Origin: a virus
Length of the DNA: 64,000 nucleotides
Virus record (IMG/VR): IMGVR_UViG_3300050138_000571
Location: 1-64,000 of that record
Strand: one strand, 5' to 3'
In this document: positions 33,125-42,112 of the stretch, in pieces
Layout of the letters: every line of letters starts with the position of its first letter
How positions within the stretch are numbered: the first letter of the stretch is position 1
Notes under the pieces: generated by a model
Databases searched by the model: none
What the model was told of the DNA's origin: nothing
The model's input: only the letters and a program-made list of their open reading frames with translations
Translations under genes and position numbers: made by a program

Positions 33125-34732
33125 ATGGAGAACGCCCCCAAATGTCCCAACTGCGAAGGGGACATGAAGCCCCGCTCGAAGTCGCCCGGCGGTAAGACCC
33201 GCTGGGAGTGCAGGACGAAGAAGGGTGGGGTCGAGACGTATTGCTACTCGACGACCAACCCCAACGCTCCGGCCAAGGCTTCGAACGGGCGCTCCAAGGG
33301 GGCGAAGAAGCATCCGGTGTTCAAGCGCAAGCTGAAGGACACCCAGGTCTACATCATCACGTCGGCCCAGAACGCGACGCCCGTTCACGACGTGTTCTGG
33401 GGCTGCCTGCGGACGATGGCGAAACACCGTGGCGCCGAGCTGCTGGTGGTTCCGATCCGCTACAAGAACCCGACCAGCCGCTGGACAGATTCACAGGCGA
33501 ATGCCGAGGTCTGGCCAGAGCAGGTGCGACCGTACCTCTGGAATCAGCGCAAGGTCCTCAACCAAAACCTGGTGCTGTTGGGCGACATCAAGACGCAACC
33601 CACCGCGGTCAGCCCGCTCTCCGGCTTCGACGGCATCTCGGGAGCGTCGAGCGCCATCTTAGGCCACACCAAGTTGGAGCTGAATTCAGTCGCCACGCCG
33701 TCCAATCAGATGGCGAAGATCATGACGACGACTGGCGCCTGCACGGTGCCAAACTACACGGACAGCAAGGCGGGGCGGCTTGGTAAATTCCACCACGCGC
33801 TGGCTGCCGTGGTTGTCGAGGTCGTGGGGAAGACGTTCTTCCTGCGGCACCTGAACTTCGATACGAAGTCGGAGAGCTTCACCGACCTCGAAACCCGCTA
33901 CCACGAGGACCGTCACGAGCCGGCTCCGCGTGCCCTCGCCCTCATCATGGGAGATACCCACACCGACTTCATTTCGAAGGGGGTAGAGACCGCCACCTTT
34001 GGACCCGGCGGCATCGTCGAGACCATCAAGCCCGAGCACCTGGTGTGGCACGACTTGCTCGACGGCTACGCAGTGAATCCGCACCACAAGGGCAATCCCT
34101 TCAACAGTATTGCCAAGATCCAGGGCGGTCGAGCCGGCATCAAAGCCGAGGTCGAGCGGGCATGCCACTTCGTCAAGGACCATACGCCGCCAGACACGCT
34201 CTCGGTGATTGTGCCCAGCAACCACGACGACTTTCTCCGGCGCTGGATCGTCACCGCGGACTGGAAGACGGAGCCCGGCAACGCGCTCTTCTACCTGGAG
34301 ACCGCAGCCGAGATGGTCAGGCGGACTCGGTTCGTTGAGGGCTTTGGGACCTGGTACCCGAGCCCGTTCCCGATGATCTTCAAAAGGACGGTCGACTGCA
34401 GCAACGTCGAGCTGCTGGAATCGGATCCGGAGCGCCCAGAGAAGCCATTCACATTGGCAGGAATCGAGCTGAGCATGCACGGGGATCGAGGTCCGAACGG
34501 ATCTCGCGGCAGCATCCAGAACCACAAGCGGCTGGGCGTCCGCTGCGTCATCGGCCACAGCCACAGCCCCGGCATCAAAGAGGGCGCGTACCAGTGTGGC
34601 ACCAGCACGAACCTGCGACTGGAGTACACGACCGGTCCCAGCAGCTGGCTCAATTGCCATTGCATCATCAACGCGGACGGCAAGCGCCAGCTCCTCATCA
34701 TCGTCGGGGACAATTGGCGGGGCAACATCTAA
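33125..34732 (+). CDS. T5 A1-like metallophosphoesterase with N-terminal zinc ribbon
   Basis: 535 aa. N-terminal CPNCEGDM...WECR...YCYS forms a zinc ribbon. The rest carries phosphoesterase motifs IMGDTHTDF (about 274-282), VPSNHDDFLRRW (about 364-374) and IGHSHSPG near 477, plus LSMHGDRGPNGSRGS. This arrangement is that of the phage T5 A1 DNA-transfer protein family, which acts early against host DNA. It sits in the early/middle plus-strand block, 4 nt after the upstream stop. Confidence 0.75.
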   Translation: MENAPKCPNCEGDMKPRSKSPGGKTRWECRTKKGGVETYCYSTTNPNAPAKASNGRSKGAKKHPVFKRKLKDTQVYIITSAQNATPVHDVFWGCLRTMAKHRGAELLVVPIRYKNPTSRWTDSQANAEVWPEQVRPYLWNQRKVLNQNLVLLGDIKTQPTAVSPLSGFDGISGASSAILGHTKLELNSVATPSNQMAKIMTTTGACTVPNYTDSKAGRLGKFHHALAAVVVEVVGKTFFLRHLNFDTKSESFTDLETRYHEDRHEPAPRALALIMGDTHTDFISKGVETATFGPGGIVETIKPEHLVWHDLLDGYAVNPHHKGNPFNSIAKIQGGRAGIKAEVERACHFVKDHTPPDTLSVIVPSNHDDFLRRWIVTADWKTEPGNALFYLETAAEMVRRTRFVEGFGTWYPSPFPMIFKRTVDCSNVELLESDPERPEKPFTLAGIELSMHGDRGPNGSRGSIQNHKRLGVRCVIGHSHSPGIKEGAYQCGTSTNLRLEYTTGPSSWLNCHCIINADGKRQLLIIVGDNWRGNI

Positions 34733-35164
34733 GTGACCGCTCTCGACGAAATCTGTTTTCTTGAGCAGCAGATTCACGACCTGGTCCGCTCATCGCAGGA
34801 GTACGAAGGCCGCGCGGTCCGGGCGCGGATGGACATCAAGAAACTTCAGACCGTCCTGGAGACCGCGGCAAGAGATCTGAAGTTTCACGAAAACAACATC
34901 CTTCACGTCAAAGGAGCCGACAGCGAGCTGCCAATCAACCTCAACGAGTTCGCCAAGTCCAAGAAGAACCGCCAAAAGGCACAGATCAGTTACGAGAACG
35001 CGAAGGTTGGGATCCTGCAAGCGGAAGGGGCCATCGCGAGGTGCCAAGAGGAAGTGGACAGGAACACTAGGCGCCTCGACGAGATCAAGGGCCGGTTGTC
35101 CGAGTACGGACAGATCATCGAATTCCCGGCGAATCGCAAGGAGTCATCAACCGATGGAAATTAA
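34733..35164 (+). CDS. coiled-coil protein, 143 aa
   Basis: GTG start directly after the A1-like stop. Almost entirely helical, with long Lys/Glu/Leu heptads (IHDLVRSSQEYEGRAV... and AEGAIARCQEEVDRNTRR), likely a dimeric coiled coil. No domain recognised. Overlaps the next gene by 11 nt. Confidence 0.65.
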   Translation: MTALDEICFLEQQIHDLVRSSQEYEGRAVRARMDIKKLQTVLETAARDLKFHENNILHVKGADSELPINLNEFAKSKKNRQKAQISYENAKVGILQAEGAIARCQEEVDRNTRRLDEIKGRLSEYGQIIEFPANRKESSTDGN

Positions 35165-35411
35165 TGAAACGAACGCCGCCGAGCAGCCAGCTTTTCGAGT
35201 AAAGGCAGAGGATCCGCGCGAGCGCGTGTTGCGGAAATACGATTTTGTGAACGCCAAGCGGATGAACAATTCGCTGACGGTCGCCGAGGAGAGGTACCCA
35301 GACGGGGCCCCCGATCACGTCATTGCCACGTTGTTGGCGATCACCGTCGAAGAGGTCGAGCGGGAGAACAAAGAGATCACTAACAAGCTCCGGCGTCTGA
35401 TGAAGGTTTAA
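35154..35411 (+). CDS. hypothetical protein, 85 aa
   Basis: Start ATG 35154 (MEINETNAAEQPAF) overlaps the upstream gene; a longer frame to 35007 is a shadow. Residues 40-75 (HVIATLLAITVEEVERENKEI) look like a helix-turn-helix with a following helix. No family recognised. Confidence 0.65.
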   Translation: MEINETNAAEQPAFRVKAEDPRERVLRKYDFVNAKRMNNSLTVAEERYPDGAPDHVIATLLAITVEEVERENKEITNKLRRLMKV

Positions 35412-35420
35412 CAAGGAGAC

Positions 35421-35723
35421 ATGAACATGGGAAAGAGAAAAGTAGCAGTCACGAGTCTGACCGAGAGAGAGATCCGTGGCCTGCTTGATGATGCGATGGC
35501 TGAATGTGCACGGCTTAGGGAGGCGCTTGACGAGGCCCGGGTGCGACGCCAGGAGATCCCTCGGCCGCAGTTTTCTCAGATGACGGACTCGGAGATGGAG
35601 ATCGCCATGCTCAATCTTGCCCAACGGCAATCGGCCGGTGGAATTGCGCACCTGGGACTCGTGGATGCTCCGTCCGCCTTGGAAATGGCGGGGATCAGCA
35701 TCGATGAGGAAGAGGAAACGTAA
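35421..35723 (+). CDS. hypothetical protein, 100 aa
   Basis: ATG 35421 follows AAGGAG at ideal spacing. The first half is a charged helix (REIRGLLDDAMAECARLREALDEAR), and the C-terminus is acidic. Last gene before the polymerase promoter. Function unknown. Confidence 0.65.
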   Translation: MNMGKRKVAVTSLTEREIRGLLDDAMAECARLREALDEARVRRQEIPRPQFSQMTDSEMEIAMLNLAQRQSAGGIAHLGLVDAPSALEMAGISIDEEEET

Positions 35724-35734
35724 AGCCCGAGGGC

Positions 35735-35745
35735 GTTCGCTATAG
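35735..35745 (+). promoter_or_regulatory. GTTCGCTATAG motif, candidate early/middle promoter
   Basis: Exact copy, 9 nt before the ATG of the DNA polymerase N-terminal gene. Confidence 0.75.
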
Positions 35746-35754
35746 ACCTGGTAG

Positions 35755-37545
35755 ATGTCCCGTCGCTTCGCCAATTTCGTAAGTTGTCATGTCCATCCGA
35801 ACAGCCTCGACAGCGGATCTACTCCGGAGTCGTTCGCTGAACGTGAGGCTGAGCTAGAGACCGGCGCCATCACGTGCACGGATCACGGGACGCTCCAGGC
35901 CGCTCCCAAGATTTACGATCTCGGAAAAGAGAAGGGGCTGACGCCGATCGTCGGCATCGAGGCGTATTTCCGGGATGACGAGTGCAGCATCCTGACCGCC
36001 AACGGCTACCAGAAGAACGAGCGCGGAGGATTCATCAGCGCGCCGAAATACATGCACATCACTTTGCACGCGATGGACTACCTCGCGTACCGGTGCATGG
36101 TCCGGCTGATCTCTCGCGCCGACACCCGCCTCGAAGCTGACAAAGAGCGGATGGAGCCCGTCCACCGGAAAATGGGCAGTGAACGGAAGGCTTTGTTCCG
36201 CTGGGCCGACCTAGAGGAACTGGGCACGCACAATGTGACGGCGACATCAGGCTGCATGACCGGCGTCTGCAAGCGCCACATCCTCGACAATGATGACCCG
36301 AAAACTGCAATTCAGTACTTCGAGCGCCTCAAGTCCACGTTCAAGCCCGGTAACTTCTACGTCGAGCTGAACCCCCACGACACCAGTCACGACTGGATCC
36401 AGGGCGTCTTCATCACAACGATCGACGGGACCGAACACAAGCTCTATGACGGGAAGATCGTCATGACGGACGCCGGGGAAATCCGGGCCGGCCAGCTGGC
36501 GAAGGAGTGGACGTTCGGGAAGCATCACATCCTCAAGTCAATCAAGGACCGCAGCAAGTGGCGGGAGATGGCTGAGGCCCAGATAGTCAAGGTGGAGCAG
36601 CGAGAGGGGTTCGACCGCAACGAGTGTCGGCCCTGGGCGCAGGACGGCAACTACGAGGCCGCCTTGAACCGATTCATGTTCATCCTCGCGAAGAAGCATG
36701 GGGTTCCCATCACCATCGGGGACGACTCGCATTACTCGACCGCGGGCTTGGCCATCGTTCAGGACGTGCGGCTCTCTCAGAAAGGGCCGTGGCGCTTTTA
36801 CACCGGCGGCAAGCACAACACCTACCACCGGATGACGAGCGACGAGGCCTGGACTCATTTCCAGTCCATGCCGGGAGTCGGTGAGAAGGAATTCGAGAGC
36901 TGGATCGCCAACTCTCACGACCATGCCAGCCGCTTCAAAGACTTCAAGTTCGAGTCGGTGCCGTCGTTACCGACCAGATTCTACGAGGCCGAGTACCAAA
37001 AGCGGCCCTGGTACGTGACCGGGAAGGCCGACAACAGCATCCGCTACACCATGGAGCTGATCCGCAAGCAAGGCCGGATGCGCTGGGACGACGCGAAGTA
37101 CGTGAGGCGTCTCCGGCAAGAGATCGACTTGCTGCACGGCAACGGAACCATCGATCTGCTGCCGTATTTCATGATCGACGAGGACGTCTGTTCCACGTAC
37201 GAGCTGGCAGAGGAGTTGACGGGTCCGGGCCGAGGTTCGGCGGCCGGCGCGCTCATCAGCTATCTCCTCGGGATCACCCACGTCGACCCGCTCAAGTACG
37301 ACCTGTCGCTCGACCGCTTCCTGACGAAGGACCGTATCAGCTCGGGGCGCTTGCCCGACATTGACCAGGATCTAAGTAGCCGCGACCTGCTGACCGGTGG
37401 CGACGGGTCCAACTACGTCGAAATCGAACTGGACGATGGATCGAAAAAGATCGCGCGAGCGACAGCCAAGGTCACCACCGACGAAGGCGAAGTCACCGTG
37501 CAGGAAGCGTTCGATCGCGGCCTCGACATTCGGAGTTGGACATGA
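35755..37545 (+). CDS. dnaE: DNA polymerase III alpha, N-terminal piece (PHP plus start of palm)
   Basis: 596 aa. PHP domain: CHVHPNSLDSGST with His12/His14, TCTDHGTL and IGDDSHY. Then GPGRGSAAGALISYLLGIT and RLPDIDQDLSSRDLL, which carries two palm aspartates. After RDLLTGGDG an unusual tail starts (NYVEIELDDGSKK... FDRGLDI) that resembles the end of DnaE-type split-intein N-halves but lacks an N-terminal Cys block. A similar DG(S/T)..TDxGE segment occurs at about residues 222-255. The polymerase continues in the next gene, overlapping by ATGA. Confidence 0.85.
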   Translation: MSRRFANFVSCHVHPNSLDSGSTPESFAEREAELETGAITCTDHGTLQAAPKIYDLGKEKGLTPIVGIEAYFRDDECSILTANGYQKNERGGFISAPKYMHITLHAMDYLAYRCMVRLISRADTRLEADKERMEPVHRKMGSERKALFRWADLEELGTHNVTATSGCMTGVCKRHILDNDDPKTAIQYFERLKSTFKPGNFYVELNPHDTSHDWIQGVFITTIDGTEHKLYDGKIVMTDAGEIRAGQLAKEWTFGKHHILKSIKDRSKWREMAEAQIVKVEQREGFDRNECRPWAQDGNYEAALNRFMFILAKKHGVPITIGDDSHYSTAGLAIVQDVRLSQKGPWRFYTGGKHNTYHRMTSDEAWTHFQSMPGVGEKEFESWIANSHDHASRFKDFKFESVPSLPTRFYEAEYQKRPWYVTGKADNSIRYTMELIRKQGRMRWDDAKYVRRLRQEIDLLHGNGTIDLLPYFMIDEDVCSTYELAEELTGPGRGSAAGALISYLLGITHVDPLKYDLSLDRFLTKDRISSGRLPDIDQDLSSRDLLTGGDGSNYVEIELDDGSKKIARATAKVTTDEGEVTVQEAFDRGLDIRSWT

Positions 37546-39980
37546 AAATCACGTCCTTGAAGGTCGTGTCGGACGCCGAGAGCGGCTGGCTCCATCGCAG
37601 GTTCGGGGACCATGTCGCCCAGATCTCGGTCGAGACGAAGATGAAGATGCGGCTCGCAGTCCGCGACGTCTCCCGCCAACAGAGAGGCTACGTTAACCCT
37701 GAAATCGAGCTTTTGGCCAAGAAGTTCCCGGAGCCGCCTCAAGGCGTGGAGGACCTCGACTTCGTCCTCGGATACGACAATGACGAGGGGCACCAGCAAG
37801 GCGCCATCGAGGTCGATGCGGCCATCCAGGAGTACGTACGCCTCTACCCCGGGGACTGGGAGATCGTGCAGCAGTGCCTCGGGTTGGCGCGGCAGCGCTC
37901 CCGGCACGCGTGCGCCTACGTCATCGGCAATGAACCCATAGAGCAGATGATCCCGCTCACCACCGTCGGTGGAGTGCGAGTCACGGCCTACAACGCTCCT
38001 GCCGTCGAGGCCGTTGGGGGCCTCAAGATGGACTTCTTGGTCGTCAACTCGCTGAAGGACATCGGCGACTGCATCAAGCTGATCCAGAAGCGGCACCCGG
38101 AGTTCGAGTACAAAGAGAGTTCGATCAACGGGCTCCGGGTGCCCCGGTTTCGCCAGATCCCGGCCCCCGGCGGCCTGGCCGACATCTGGGATCTTCCGGA
38201 CGATCAAAACGTGTTCATGGACGTGTCGCAAGGCCGCACGGAGACCGTCTTCCAGTTCAACACCGAGGGCGCAATCAAGTGGTTGAAGCACTTCAACTAC
38301 AAGAAGCCCAACGGGAACTTCGCGATCGATTCGATCGCAACGATGGCCTATTTCACCGCGCTCGACCGTCCCGGCCCCCTCAACGCCTACGTGTCCAACC
38401 CCGAAGAAGAGGACGCCAAGCACAACATGCTCGTCGAGTATGCGCGTCGCGCCCGCGGAGCCCCGAAGAGCCCAGACATTCTGCCGATCTTCGACGAGCT
38501 GCTCCCCCACATGAACGGCATCATGATCACGCAGGAAGCGATGCAGTACATGTACCAGACCCTAACAGGGTGTTCTGGTCCCGAGGCCGAGGAGTTTCGC
38601 TCGAACGTCGCCAAGAAGAAGATGACGAAGGTCGAGAAAGCCTACCTACCATTCATCGAGTCCGCGGCCCGGAAGATCGGCAAAGAGAACGCCGAGGCCG
38701 TGTGGAAGAACTTCATCACGTTCGGCCAGTACGGCTTCAATTTCAGCCACGCCGTCTGCTACTCCGTCATAGGCTATGCCTGTGCCTACCTGAAGCACCA
38801 CTATCCGCTGGAGTGGTGGGCGTCCGTGCTCTCGAACGCCTCGAAAAACGAGGTGTCCGACAAGTTCTGGGTGCATTGCGGGCAGCTCATCAAGCTTCCC
38901 GACGTCACGAAGTCCGGGGACAGGTTCACGATCGCAGGGGACTACATTCAGGCCCCGCTGAACGTGATCAAAGGGGTCGGCGACGGCGCCCACGCTCAGC
39001 TCTCGAAGTACGGGCCCTACATGGACATCCTCGATTTCTGCCGAAAGATAGAGAAGCACCGCGTGGCCGGCGGCGGATACGTCATGAAGACGGTGAAGTA
39101 CAAGGACAAAGACAACAAGGTCCTTAATCCGGAAACCGGTCGACTGGTTTCGACCGACGCCACCAAGGAGAAGCGGACGTTCAAAAGGGGACCCAACGCG
39201 CTCAATGCTGGCGTCGTCAACGTGTTGATGGCGTCTGGCGCAATGGACGGCCTGTTTGCGGAAGGTCTCACCCTCGCAGAACAGATGGTCGAATACGAGG
39301 CCGCGATGGCCGCGGCAGAGACCGAGACCAACATGGCCAAGGCAGAAAAAGGGGAGGTCGTCCGCCCCGTTAAACCAAAGAAGGTGGATCCGAGCGACTT
39401 CAACCTCAATGGTTTACAGCAGTACCAGTCCCGCAAGGCCGTGTTGCCGATCTATGGCGCCGACCTCATCCCTATGGTGATTCGCTCGGGCAAACTCGAT
39501 ACCCTCAAGCAGTACCCGGGCCGTGCACTTATGGAGTGGACCTCACCGTTCAACGGAAAGGCCAGCGTCATCAAAGTGATTAACGCCGACGAGTTGTCTC
39601 ACGACGAGGACTTTGTCGTAAAGGACAAGAAATCGATCAATGTGGCAGTCGCCGCGTACATCGAAGACGTCGAGATCCGTAAGTATGGACCGCTGCTAAA
39701 AGAAATGGTTAAGGTCAAGCTCGACGTTGAAGGAGCGCGCTTCGAGTTGGTCAAATTCTCCGGCAAAGCAGGCCTAGTCCCAGATTGCTTCCGGCAACCG
39801 CTGAAGGGGGCAATCGCGATCGTGGTCCTGAATAAGTGGACAAACGATCGTCCTTTTGGGCCCGAAGCCGTGTTCGTGATCGAGCCACCAATGTCCCACT
39901 CAAGGGCAGGAGCGGAGGATTGCGGGCCCGCGACCCCCTCAGCCAACAATGACGGGAGCGAGGCCTCGGAGGTTCCGTAG
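37542..39980 (+). CDS. dnaE: DNA polymerase III alpha, C-terminal piece
   Basis: 812 aa from ATG 37542, coupled by ATGA to the first piece. After a short MKITSLKVVSDAES lead it continues DnaE with GWLHRRFGDHVAQIS (normally a few residues after PDID...RDLL), then fingers and thumb text (TVFQFNTEGAIKW, ALDRPGPLNAY, GIMITQEAMQY) and YGFNFSHAVCYSVIGYACAYLKHHYP. The two pieces should associate to form one palm. No intein C-terminal HN is visible at the junction. A beta/OB-like C-terminus follows. Confidence 0.85.
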   Translation: MKITSLKVVSDAESGWLHRRFGDHVAQISVETKMKMRLAVRDVSRQQRGYVNPEIELLAKKFPEPPQGVEDLDFVLGYDNDEGHQQGAIEVDAAIQEYVRLYPGDWEIVQQCLGLARQRSRHACAYVIGNEPIEQMIPLTTVGGVRVTAYNAPAVEAVGGLKMDFLVVNSLKDIGDCIKLIQKRHPEFEYKESSINGLRVPRFRQIPAPGGLADIWDLPDDQNVFMDVSQGRTETVFQFNTEGAIKWLKHFNYKKPNGNFAIDSIATMAYFTALDRPGPLNAYVSNPEEEDAKHNMLVEYARRARGAPKSPDILPIFDELLPHMNGIMITQEAMQYMYQTLTGCSGPEAEEFRSNVAKKKMTKVEKAYLPFIESAARKIGKENAEAVWKNFITFGQYGFNFSHAVCYSVIGYACAYLKHHYPLEWWASVLSNASKNEVSDKFWVHCGQLIKLPDVTKSGDRFTIAGDYIQAPLNVIKGVGDGAHAQLSKYGPYMDILDFCRKIEKHRVAGGGYVMKTVKYKDKDNKVLNPETGRLVSTDATKEKRTFKRGPNALNAGVVNVLMASGAMDGLFAEGLTLAEQMVEYEAAMAAAETETNMAKAEKGEVVRPVKPKKVDPSDFNLNGLQQYQSRKAVLPIYGADLIPMVIRSGKLDTLKQYPGRALMEWTSPFNGKASVIKVINADELSHDEDFVVKDKKSINVAVAAYIEDVEIRKYGPLLKEMVKVKLDVEGARFELVKFSGKAGLVPDCFRQPLKGAIAIVVLNKWTNDRPFGPEAVFVIEPPMSHSRAGAEDCGPATPSANNDGSEASEVP

Positions 39981-39984
39981 GGGC

Positions 39985-39995
39985 GTTCGCTATAG
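39985..39995 (+). promoter_or_regulatory. GTTCGCTATAG motif, candidate early/middle promoter
   Basis: Exact copy just after the polymerase stop, with a 25-nt leader including AAAGGA to the ATG at 40021. Confidence 0.75.
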
Positions 39996-40020
39996 AGAGA
40001 GACAACATTCAAAGGACCCA

Positions 40021-40806
40021 ATGAACAAACGACCTCTCAAGACAATCCTCGCCGACATCGCCGACAACGACGAGACCATGGCGCGCGACCTGGAGGCCCT
40101 TCCCCCGAGCGTCCGCCCTGGTCACCAGGGCGCGATCCGCCGTGCTCAGGAGGCGGCCCCCGTGCTTCTGCAGGAGTACCGGGATGCGGTGCTCGCCAAC
40201 TCCCTGGCCTTCTTCGTATCGGGAGGCGCGGAGGGTGCCATCGAACAGTTCGCGGAGATCGCCTACAACGAGGGAGCGCTGCCGGCTGACTTCGGTGAGA
40301 TGTACGCCACCCTGGCCGAACGGCTGGGGCCCCTTATGGGCAAATCCACGGACTTTGGGATGGATCAGGTCGTGCGCCTGGACTTTCTTCTCCGGGGTAT
40401 CGCCACCGTGTCCAGGTTCGGCCGCGCCGTCGACCTGCCGCGCGGCGGAGCCTCAGCGAACCACGCGATCAAAAGCAAGCAGGACCTGGTCGACCACATC
40501 CGGAAGCTCGCCGAGACGACAGCAGATGGGCCCAAGCTGAACATCCTCGTAACGACCAAAAAACTGATCGAGGCGGCGGTGGCGCATCAGTTCGCGCGGA
40601 AGACTTTCAAGGTCGTGGTCATCAACGCAAGCGCGGCCGACCGCGCGCTCTTGGAGCCCCTGTTTACCAGAAACGTTACGGTCGATCTGACCAACGTTGC
40701 AACGATCGACGCCGGCTTCGTTGTCGGGACGTTCAAACAGGGGCGCAACGAGACGCCACCGGGTGTGCCGACTGTTGTGCCCCCGGCCCCCGACGCGACG
40801 CCCTAG
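40021..40806 (+). CDS. hypothetical replication-region protein, 261 aa
   Basis: Start ATG 40021 follows AAAGGACCCA; the frame upstream reads through the promoter. The product is alpha/beta (MNKRPLKTILADIADNDETM...), with a Pro-rich tail. It lies between polymerase and SSB-like genes. No family recognised. Confidence 0.7.
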   Translation: MNKRPLKTILADIADNDETMARDLEALPPSVRPGHQGAIRRAQEAAPVLLQEYRDAVLANSLAFFVSGGAEGAIEQFAEIAYNEGALPADFGEMYATLAERLGPLMGKSTDFGMDQVVRLDFLLRGIATVSRFGRAVDLPRGGASANHAIKSKQDLVDHIRKLAETTADGPKLNILVTTKKLIEAAVAHQFARKTFKVVVINASAADRALLEPLFTRNVTVDLTNVATIDAGFVVGTFKQGRNETPPGVPTVVPPAPDATP

Positions 40807-40811
40807 GGGGC

Positions 40812-40822
40812 GTTCGCTATAG
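40812..40822 (+). promoter_or_regulatory. GTTCGCTATAG motif, candidate early/middle promoter
   Basis: Exact copy with a leader of about 45 nt to the SSB-like ATG. Confidence 0.75.
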
Positions 40823-40867
40823 GTAGATCGAAACGATAACGCAACGAGACACGCAACGGAGAAATGA

Positions 40868-42112
40868 ATGAGCAACGTTTTCGGTACCCCCAAGTTCGGC
40901 AATTCAGGCGGTGACTTCAAGAAGACCCGGACGGTCGGAGCAGGAGACACCTATTTCCGCGCGCTGCCGCCGATGTTCTCGCTTCGCGAGAGCGGCGATT
41001 GGAGGAAGTACTTCGCCACGCACTGGGGCTACGAGGCAGTCAGCGAGCGTGACCCGTCGAAGACGTTCCAGAAGCCGTTCCGCTGCATCCTCGACAAGGA
41101 CCGGCGCACGGGCCTCGTTCGTCAGGAATGCCCTGGCTGCATGAAGCGCGCTGAGGTCGAGAAGGAGCTGGCAGACAAAGAGAAGGCGATCCGCGCCGAG
41201 ATGGTCGGAAAAGACGAGGCCGTGATCGTTGCCCGCCTGACCAAGGAGCTGGCCTCGATCAACGAGTGGCTGGAGGACCATCGGGTCGATGGCAAGTGGT
41301 ACATCAACGCCAAATTCAAGGACGGGACGTTCGGCAGCATCAAGCTGAATCACAAGTTCCACATGGCGCGAATGATCGAGATCATCAATGGAAAGCCGGC
41401 AACCGCGACGACTGCGGCGGTGCCGGGCCTGATGGAAGCCGAAGGGATCAATCCGCTAGACCCGAGCCAGGGCGTGTGGTTCGTGGTGTCACGTACCGGA
41501 TCCAAGCGGTCGGTCGTCGACACGATGAACTACGAGGTGGAGAACGTGCTCGCCGAGGTCGAGGTGAATGGTGTGAAGCAGAAGCGGACGCTCAAGCAGA
41601 TCGTCCTGGCGCCCCTCACCGACGAAGAGTGCGAGAAAGCCGGCGTCGACTGCGAGGACTTGGCGTCCCTCGGCGGGGCAGCTCTCACGTACGAGCAGAT
41701 CGATGCGCTCGTGAACGGCGCCCCCTCGGTCGAGGTTGATCCGGAGCCGTCGCTGGCCGAGCAGGTGGCCGAACGCCGGGCCAGAGAGACCGCGATGGCC
41801 GAGGCCACGATCGAAGCCGACAAGGTAGCTAAGGCTGCCGCCAAGGAGGCTGAGGCGAAGAAGGTCGCGGCAGCGACTGTTCCGGCCCCCGAGGCAAAGA
41901 AGCAGGAACCCGCGGTCATCGCCGCGCAGAGCGAGGCCATAAAGAAGCGCCTGGCCGAGATCGCCGCCCGTGAAGCTGCGAAGAAGGCCGAGGAAGAGGC
42001 CACGCGACAGGCCGCTGCAGCCGCAGCGGAGCCAGCCGCCGTCGCCGACATCGCCGCCATGAGCGACGCCGACTTCCTGCGGGACTTCGGTCCGGGCGCG
42101 GGGATGGCGTAA
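40868..42112 (+). CDS. single-stranded DNA-binding protein-like (gp32-type)
   Basis: 414 aa. The core FRALPPMFSLRESGDWRKYF, KPFRCILDKDRRTGLVRQECPGCMKR and KFKDGTFGSIKL follows the pattern of phage ssDNA-binding proteins with a zinc-binding insert. A long Ala/Glu/Lys helical region precedes an acidic C-terminal end (DADFLRDFG), typical of SSB tails. The N-terminus carries NVFGTPKF. Neighbours are polymerase and RecA. Family call is by pattern. Confidence 0.65.
   Translation: MSNVFGTPKFGNSGGDFKKTRTVGAGDTYFRALPPMFSLRESGDWRKYFATHWGYEAVSERDPSKTFQKPFRCILDKDRRTGLVRQECPGCMKRAEVEKELADKEKAIRAEMVGKDEAVIVARLTKELASINEWLEDHRVDGKWYINAKFKDGTFGSIKLNHKFHMARMIEIINGKPATATTAAVPGLMEAEGINPLDPSQGVWFVVSRTGSKRSVVDTMNYEVENVLAEVEVNGVKQKRTLKQIVLAPLTDEECEKAGVDCEDLASLGGAALTYEQIDALVNGAPSVEVDPEPSLAEQVAERRARETAMAEATIEADKVAKAAAKEAEAKKVAAATVPAPEAKKQEPAVIAAQSEAIKKRLAEIAAREAAKKAEEEATRQAAAAAAEPAAVADIAAMSDADFLRDFGPGAGMA

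Noticed and set aside
33686-34777. Minus-strand frame antisense to the A1-like gene
   Set aside because: The plus strand carries clear phosphoesterase motifs; no promoter motif serves the antisense frame.
37413-38510. Minus-strand frame antisense to dnaE
   Set aside because: Antisense shadow of the polymerase.
39000-39060. Intein at the usual DnaE YCFNKSHS site
   Set aside because: The equivalent text, YGFNFSHAVCYS at about 38.73 kb, is continuous, so no insertion at that classical site.
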